A stretch of DNA of 44,120 nt. It comes from Candidatus Zhuqueibacterota bacterium. GTDB taxonomy: Bacteria; Zhuqueibacterota; Zhuqueibacteria; Oceanimicrobiales; Oceanimicrobiaceae. Below are positions 40,574-44,120 of this stretch, one piece after another. Each line of letters begins with the position of its first letter. Position 1 is the first letter of the stretch. The stretch covers positions 1 through 44,120 of the forward strand of contig JAJDAF010000054.1 in the NCBI GenBank assembly GCA_029261995.1. Reading direction: 5' to 3'. The notes beneath the pieces were generated by a model, which did not search any database, was not told the DNA's origin, and worked only from the letters and a program-made list of their open reading frames with translations. The translations under genes were made by a program, and so were the position numbers.

Positions 40574-42940
40574 TCAACGCATCAGCACCATTTTTCTTGT
40601 TTGGGCTAACTGGCCGGCTTCAAATTTTGCGTAGTAAATTCCGCTGGCGACATGCTGACCAGTGTCATTCGTTCCATCCCATTGAATTGTATAAGTGCCC
40701 GCTTTTCGAGTTTCACTAACCAGGGTTTTGATTTGCTGACCGGCGACATTATAAATTCTTAAAACGGCCTGGACATCCGTTGTTAACGTGTACTCGATGT
40801 TCGTGGATGGATTAAAAGGATTCGGATAATTCTGTTTAAGCACAAACGATTCGGGCAGCGCTTCGTCTATGCTTTCTACCGAACTCACCAGGTCAACTGC
40901 TTTCTTGACTGCAGCGTGCGCATCGAGATATCCGGGCCCGACGCTATTGTTGGGTGTGGTACCGGTAAACTGGTTTGTCCGCGCAGTCTCTGAAAAAGTC
41001 TGGATAGCTTCATCATAAGTGAGATCATTTTTGATCTGCAGCACCAGCGCAATGGCGCCGGCAAGGTGTGGTGACGCTTGACTGGTGCCATTTTGTCCCT
41101 GGTACCCTCCGCCTTGTAAGACAGTTAAACGGCTATACCCAACTCCCTCAGTTAAATGGGAAGAAAGTGCTGAAAAGATGAACTGGCCCGGCGCGGTAAT
41201 ATCTGGTGACATGCGCCCGTCACGCGTTGGACCTGTGCTACTGAAAGGCGAACGGTCTGCGATTGTCGGTGGCGGGTTAAGAGTTAGTGCGTTGCCATCC
41301 ACGTCGATCCAACTGTTTTTCGTGGTATAAGATCCAACCGAGATCACCTTCTCAGCGGTAGCCGGAATCCCAACACTATAGTCGTTGTTACCCGGCATTT
41401 CCGTCTCGTTCGGAAATCCAACAATTTGATCATGGAACCTGCCTCCAGTGACAGCCCAAAGATCCAGCCGTCCATCAGAACCGCCTTGAGAGCCCACAGC
41501 CCAGAATACATCAGAAATATCAATGGTCGGGATCCCGTTATTTTCGATAACAAATATCGCATTGCCATCGCCATTATTCGGATCCTGAGTCGTTTGGGCA
41601 TCGATTGTGACAAACCCAAGGGTGTCATTGTTTGCAACCACGGGAGTGGGATCCAGGAAATTACCTACTCCTAACGTGGGCGTCTGACCCAGGAAATTGA
41701 ATTGAGCATCATAAGCAAAGACGGCCACCAAGGAAATAACGCCTGAATCATACCACATCGAAATACCCGCACGCTGACTTGAGGAATCAGCGATGACAAT
41801 TGTTTCATTAAGAACGTTAGCTGTAGCATTGGCGCCGGCGTGAATCAAATCGTTTCCCTCGTTTCCTGCTGAGGCAACAATAATTTTTCCCCGGCCGACA
41901 AGTGCCGAGAGAGATTGCTCATAAAGACTGGTGCCATCATGGGGACCGAAGTGACTACCAATACTCAGGTTAATTACAGCGGATTTCCCCATCTGGTCTG
42001 CCTTGTCAAAAATATATTGACAGCCAGCGATAACATCCGTATCGATAAAACCACCATTGCTATCCGAATTGCGGATGCCTTTAACAAAAATAATATCGGA
42101 AGCCGGAGCAATCCCCATTATTGCTGAATTCAACTGACCGCCACCGGCAGCTATACCAGTAACATGAGTGCCGTGTCCACCGCCGCCATTGCCGTCCAGT
42201 TGTGTGATGTTTCCCGGATTATTGTCGATATCGCTTTTCGTCCATTCGTTTTGCCCGCCCCCGTCGGTAAACTCCAACAAATATTGAATGCGCGAACCGT
42301 TCTGGTCGTTGAAATCAGCATGTGTGAAATCGATTCCGGAGTCGATCACACCAACAATTACACCTTCGCCTTGATAAGCTTGTGGGAGGTCGGCGCCTTG
42401 ATGAACCAAATCAGCACCGATATTGGCACGGCTGGAATCTAGCTTGGCTTGTCTTTTTTTGCTTATCTCAACACGCCGAACGCCGGGCTCTTCAGCCAAC
42501 GCACTTAATGCCTCAACGGGCGCACGAGCAACTAAAATGTCGCCAATTTGAGTCCGGGTTTCGATTCCGAGAGCCAATAATGTGCTTACGGCTGAGGGGC
42601 TGTTTAATTGAACAAAGAGATCAACCATAAAGCGTCCTGAAGCGTCTATATTGACCGAGAGATTAGATTTCTTACTCAGGAAACTCGTACGTCCCCTGTT
42701 ATGTGCACGAATCAGCATTTGTGCTGAAGCGTCTAGTTTTTGTTTTTTTGAATCAAATGCCAGGGCGGCATCGGGCGTATCTGAGAATGATTTGTATTTT
42801 TTGGCCTGGTCATCAAAGAAAGGACCTGATGCAGGCAGGTTTGAAGGTGAAAAAACAAGTATCGAAAAAAGTAAAACAGTGGCGAGCAAAACAGCAAAAG
42901 TACACAATCCGTTTAAAGAATAGATACGACGAAAATCCAT
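40574..42940 (-). CDS. Secreted S8 subtilisin-like protease with type IX sorting domain
   Basis: The product has 788 residues. A signal segment (TFAVLLATVLLFSILVF) is followed by an I9-like propeptide region (about 105-166: VDLFVQLN, LALGIE, VRRVEISKK) and the S8 catalytic domain. The triad is Asp in GVIDSGID (about 199), His in GHGTHVTG (about 257) and Ser in GTSQASPHLAG (about 622). A long insertion lies between His and Ser. The last 80 residues are a FlgD-like sorting domain with YPNPFNPSTNIEYTL, the export tag for type IX secretion in this superphylum. Expected to be exported, processed and released or surface-attached. An AGGAG ribosome site is 9 bp before the ATG. Confidence 0.95.
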   Translation of the reverse strand: MDFRRIYSLNGLCTFAVLLATVLLFSILVFSPSNLPASGPFFDDQAKKYKSFSDTPDAALAFDSKKQKLDASAQMLIRAHNRGRTSFLSKKSNLSVNIDASGRFMVDLFVQLNSPSAVSTLLALGIETRTQIGDILVARAPVEALSALAEEPGVRRVEISKKRQAKLDSSRANIGADLVHQGADLPQAYQGEGVIVGVIDSGIDFTHADFNDQNGSRIQYLLEFTDGGGQNEWTKSDIDNNPGNITQLDGNGGGGHGTHVTGIAAGGGQLNSAIMGIAPASDIIFVKGIRNSDSNGGFIDTDVIAGCQYIFDKADQMGKSAVINLSIGSHFGPHDGTSLYEQSLSALVGRGKIIVASAGNEGNDLIHAGANATANVLNETIVIADSSSQRAGISMWYDSGVISLVAVFAYDAQFNFLGQTPTLGVGNFLDPTPVVANNDTLGFVTIDAQTTQDPNNGDGNAIFVIENNGIPTIDISDVFWAVGSQGGSDGRLDLWAVTGGRFHDQIVGFPNETEMPGNNDYSVGIPATAEKVISVGSYTTKNSWIDVDGNALTLNPPPTIADRSPFSSTGPTRDGRMSPDITAPGQFIFSALSSHLTEGVGYSRLTVLQGGGYQGQNGTSQASPHLAGAIALVLQIKNDLTYDEAIQTFSETARTNQFTGTTPNNSVGPGYLDAHAAVKKAVDLVSSVESIDEALPESFVLKQNYPNPFNPSTNIEYTLTTDVQAVLRIYNVAGQQIKTLVSETRKAGTYTIQWDGTNDTGQHVASGIYYAKFEAGQLAQTRKMVLMR

Positions 42941-42983
42941 GGGGCCTTCTCCTTGGGATTAATTTGGTGAGAATGAAGGGTAA

Positions 42984-42989
42984 ATTATA
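42984..42989 (-). promoter_or_regulatory. Possible -10 element of the subtilase gene
   Basis: Minus strand TATAAT (42989-42984), about 45 bp before the start codon. No good -35 hexamer is found at 16-18 bp, so the assignment is weak. Confidence 0.35.
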
Positions 42990-43100
42990 GGTGAATCAAG
43001 CGATTCGGCTTTGCTTCCACCTTGTGATTTGTCTAGTAAGTTCGAACAGTGTCCCCGGGAGTTGTGCCCATTTGCTGCTCCCTGGATTCTTTTCGAAGGG

Positions 43101-43469
43101 TTATTGTTTTTGTAAAGGATAACGAGTCTTGCTCAAAGAAATGCTGTGCACAAAATCATAACTTGCTGCACGGCGGATGGCATCGGACTGCCCTTCAATT
43201 GCGATGATTTCTTTTAAGACGGTAAGGATGTTAATTCCCGCCTCTTTGAGAATCTTCCTTTTATTCTCATCAAAAGGGCCGTTGAGTTTTACCAGGCATT
43301 TTAGGGGTCCATTAGCCCTGGCTTGTTTTACTTCCCTAAGCTTCATTCGAAGTGGCGCGTCAAACTTAGCTTCCGCTTTCGACTCTTTCATAGATTTCGA
43401 GCTGCATCCTGTTTGAATTGAGATTAACATGAGTAAAGTACAAATAATAAGATGATTGATGTACTTCAT
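43101..43469 (-). CDS. Lipoprotein resembling a free-standing subtilase propeptide (I9-like)
   Basis: The product has 122 residues. The signal (HLIICTLLMLISIQTGC) has a lipobox-like end at Cys22. The mature part from about residue 55 follows the same pattern as the propeptide of the neighbouring protease: CLVKLNGPF against LFVQLNSPS, KEAGINILT against LALGIETRT, then FVHSISLSKTR against VRRVEISKKR. This beta-alpha-beta-beta-alpha-beta fold acts as an intramolecular chaperone and tight inhibitor in subtilases. A stand-alone version would be a protease inhibitor or folding helper. It lies directly upstream of the protease on the same strand with a 160-bp gap. The assignment rests on pattern and context, not on a motif search. 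Confidence 0.7.
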   Translation of the reverse strand: MKYINHLIICTLLMLISIQTGCSSKSMKESKAEAKFDAPLRMKLREVKQARANGPLKCLVKLNGPFDENKRKILKEAGINILTVLKEIIAIEGQSDAIRRAASYDFVHSISLSKTRYPLQKQ

Positions 43470-43512
43470 AGGACAGCCTTTCGGATATTCAAAGGATCGT
43501 TTTCTTATGAAT

Positions 43513-43567
43513 GGATTTCAGACTTGCCCAAACTGATTTTTGTCCGTGTTGAGCAGGTCTGAAATCC
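43513..43567. repeat. Perfect 11-bp inverted repeat
   Basis: GGATTTCAGAC (43513-43523) and GTCTGAAATCC (43557-43567) with a 33-bp centre, between two minus-strand genes. No T-run follows on either strand, so it is not a standard terminator; it could be an end-marking hairpin, a small mobile element or a protein site. Confidence 0.6.
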
Positions 43568-43579
43568 TACCATCGTAAC

Positions 43580-44120
43580 CTATTTCATCAAAACCGTGCG
43601 CCGTGTGGATTGAAATTCGGCTGCCTTGAGCTGGTAGAAATAATTGCCGCTCGCCACCTGTTTGCCAAAATCATCCTTGCCATCCCAGACAACTGAATAG
43701 GAACCGGCGGAACGTTGGGTGTTTAGAAGTGTCCGAACATGCTGACCCTTCAGGTTAAATACCCGGATGCTAACATCACCGTGGCGTTCGAGCGTAAAAC
43801 GAATTGTGGTAGAAGGATTAAACGGGTTGGGATAATTTTGAGTCAAAGCAAATCCGGCAGGGGTGTTCTCACCGGTTCTCTCAACTGAGGTGAGCACTAT
43901 TGCGTTGCGGAAAACGCCAGCACCTAAGGAACCTGCAAGTATTTGTCCGTTGGGTTTTATTGTAAGCGAACCGACATTAATATTGTCCAAGCCATCGCCT
44001 GTCTCTATCCAGGTGTCGCCATTATTCGTTGAAACGGCAACATCCCCAAACATGCCGGCAAAAAGGTCGCCCGAAGCAGCAACAGCCAAAGTCTTTATAG
44101 ACGACGCGGGCAATCCCTGA
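43580..44120 (-). CDS. Type IX-secreted protein with BNR/sialidase-like repeat, C-terminal fragment
   Basis: The frame is open to the right edge, so the N-terminus is missing; 179 residues are visible. The first part (GDLFAGMFGDVAVSTNNGDTW, then IKPNGQILAGSLGAGVFR) carries two BNR/Asp-box-like propeller blades, common in photosystem-II-stability-factor-like and sialidase-like exported proteins. The last 80 residues are a sorting domain with YPNPFNPSTTIRFTL, close to that of the subtilase, ending in MK. It should be exported by the type IX system. Its stop is followed by the 11-bp inverted repeat at 43513-43567, then the propeptide-like lipoprotein. Confidence 0.88.
   Translation of the reverse strand, partial: QGLPASSIKTLAVAASGDLFAGMFGDVAVSTNNGDTWIETGDGLDNINVGSLTIKPNGQILAGSLGAGVFRNAIVLTSVERTGENTPAGFALTQNYPNPFNPSTTIRFTLERHGDVSIRVFNLKGQHVRTLLNTQRSAGSYSVVWDGKDDFGKQVASGNYFYQLKAAEFQSTRRTVLMK

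Overview
The window looks like chromosome from a free-living bacterium of the Fibrobacterota-Chlorobiota-Bacteroidota (FCB) superphylum, most like the candidate KSB1 or Calditrichota-type lineages. Two proteins at the right edge end in the C-terminal sorting domain those groups use for type IX secretion (YPNPFNPST motif, FlgD-like fold, terminal basic residue). The promoters I can recognise follow a plain TTGAC(A/T)-17 bp-TAnnnT pattern rather than the Bacteroidota TTTG/TAnnTTTG pattern. The lineage call is an inference from protein style; no rRNA is present. Genes are ordinary in density, with mixed orientation and short operons.

Layout. 1-5140: end of a TPR gene, a STAS-domain regulator, obg, dprA, two tRNA-Ser genes, gltX and tRNA-Gln, closed by a strong intrinsic terminator. 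5263-8416: an NTF2-like lipoprotein, then a minus-strand operon with a divergent sigma-like factor, a small unknown protein and a membrane TPR protein; its leader folds into a pseudoknotted structure. 8579-14789: two translationally coupled SpoIIE-type phosphatases (the first carries a degenerate CPBP membrane domain), an SRPBCC-like protein and a small unknown. 14813-25179: two SDR/epimerase-type genes, an arylsulfotransferase-like lipoprotein, an alpha-glucan phosphorylase, an unknown membrane-anchored protein, a ClC channel with CBS domains and a LolA-like periplasmic protein. 25275-28802: exbD, clpS, rhomboid protease and an N-acetylmuramoyl-L-alanine amidase. 28803-32861: an accessory island (below). 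32862-40364: FMN reductase, large NAD-glutamate dehydrogenase, a small phosphoesterase and an M20 amidohydrolase. 40574-44120: a secreted subtilase, a lipoprotein resembling a free-standing subtilase propeptide, and the end of a second type IX-secreted protein.

The most interesting region is 28803-32861. A membrane-anchored NACHT NTPase is fused to a C-terminal FGE-sulfatase (C-type lectin-like) domain. Its last codons carry the footprint expected of adenine-directed mutagenesis by a diversity-generating retroelement (DGR). Directly downstream is the start of an Avd-like accessory gene, cut short where a palindromic repeat begins. No template repeat or reverse transcriptase is present. The next 700 bp are only repeats, including ten units of a 21-bp tandem repeat. 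I read this as a DGR target served in trans, or a decayed DGR.

Other signals worth attention: the structured RNA leader of the sigma-like operon, a nested inverted repeat inside that operon, the protease plus propeptide-like lipoprotein pair, a near-leaderless clpS promoter facing a possible small RNA, and several families of palindromic intergenic repeats.
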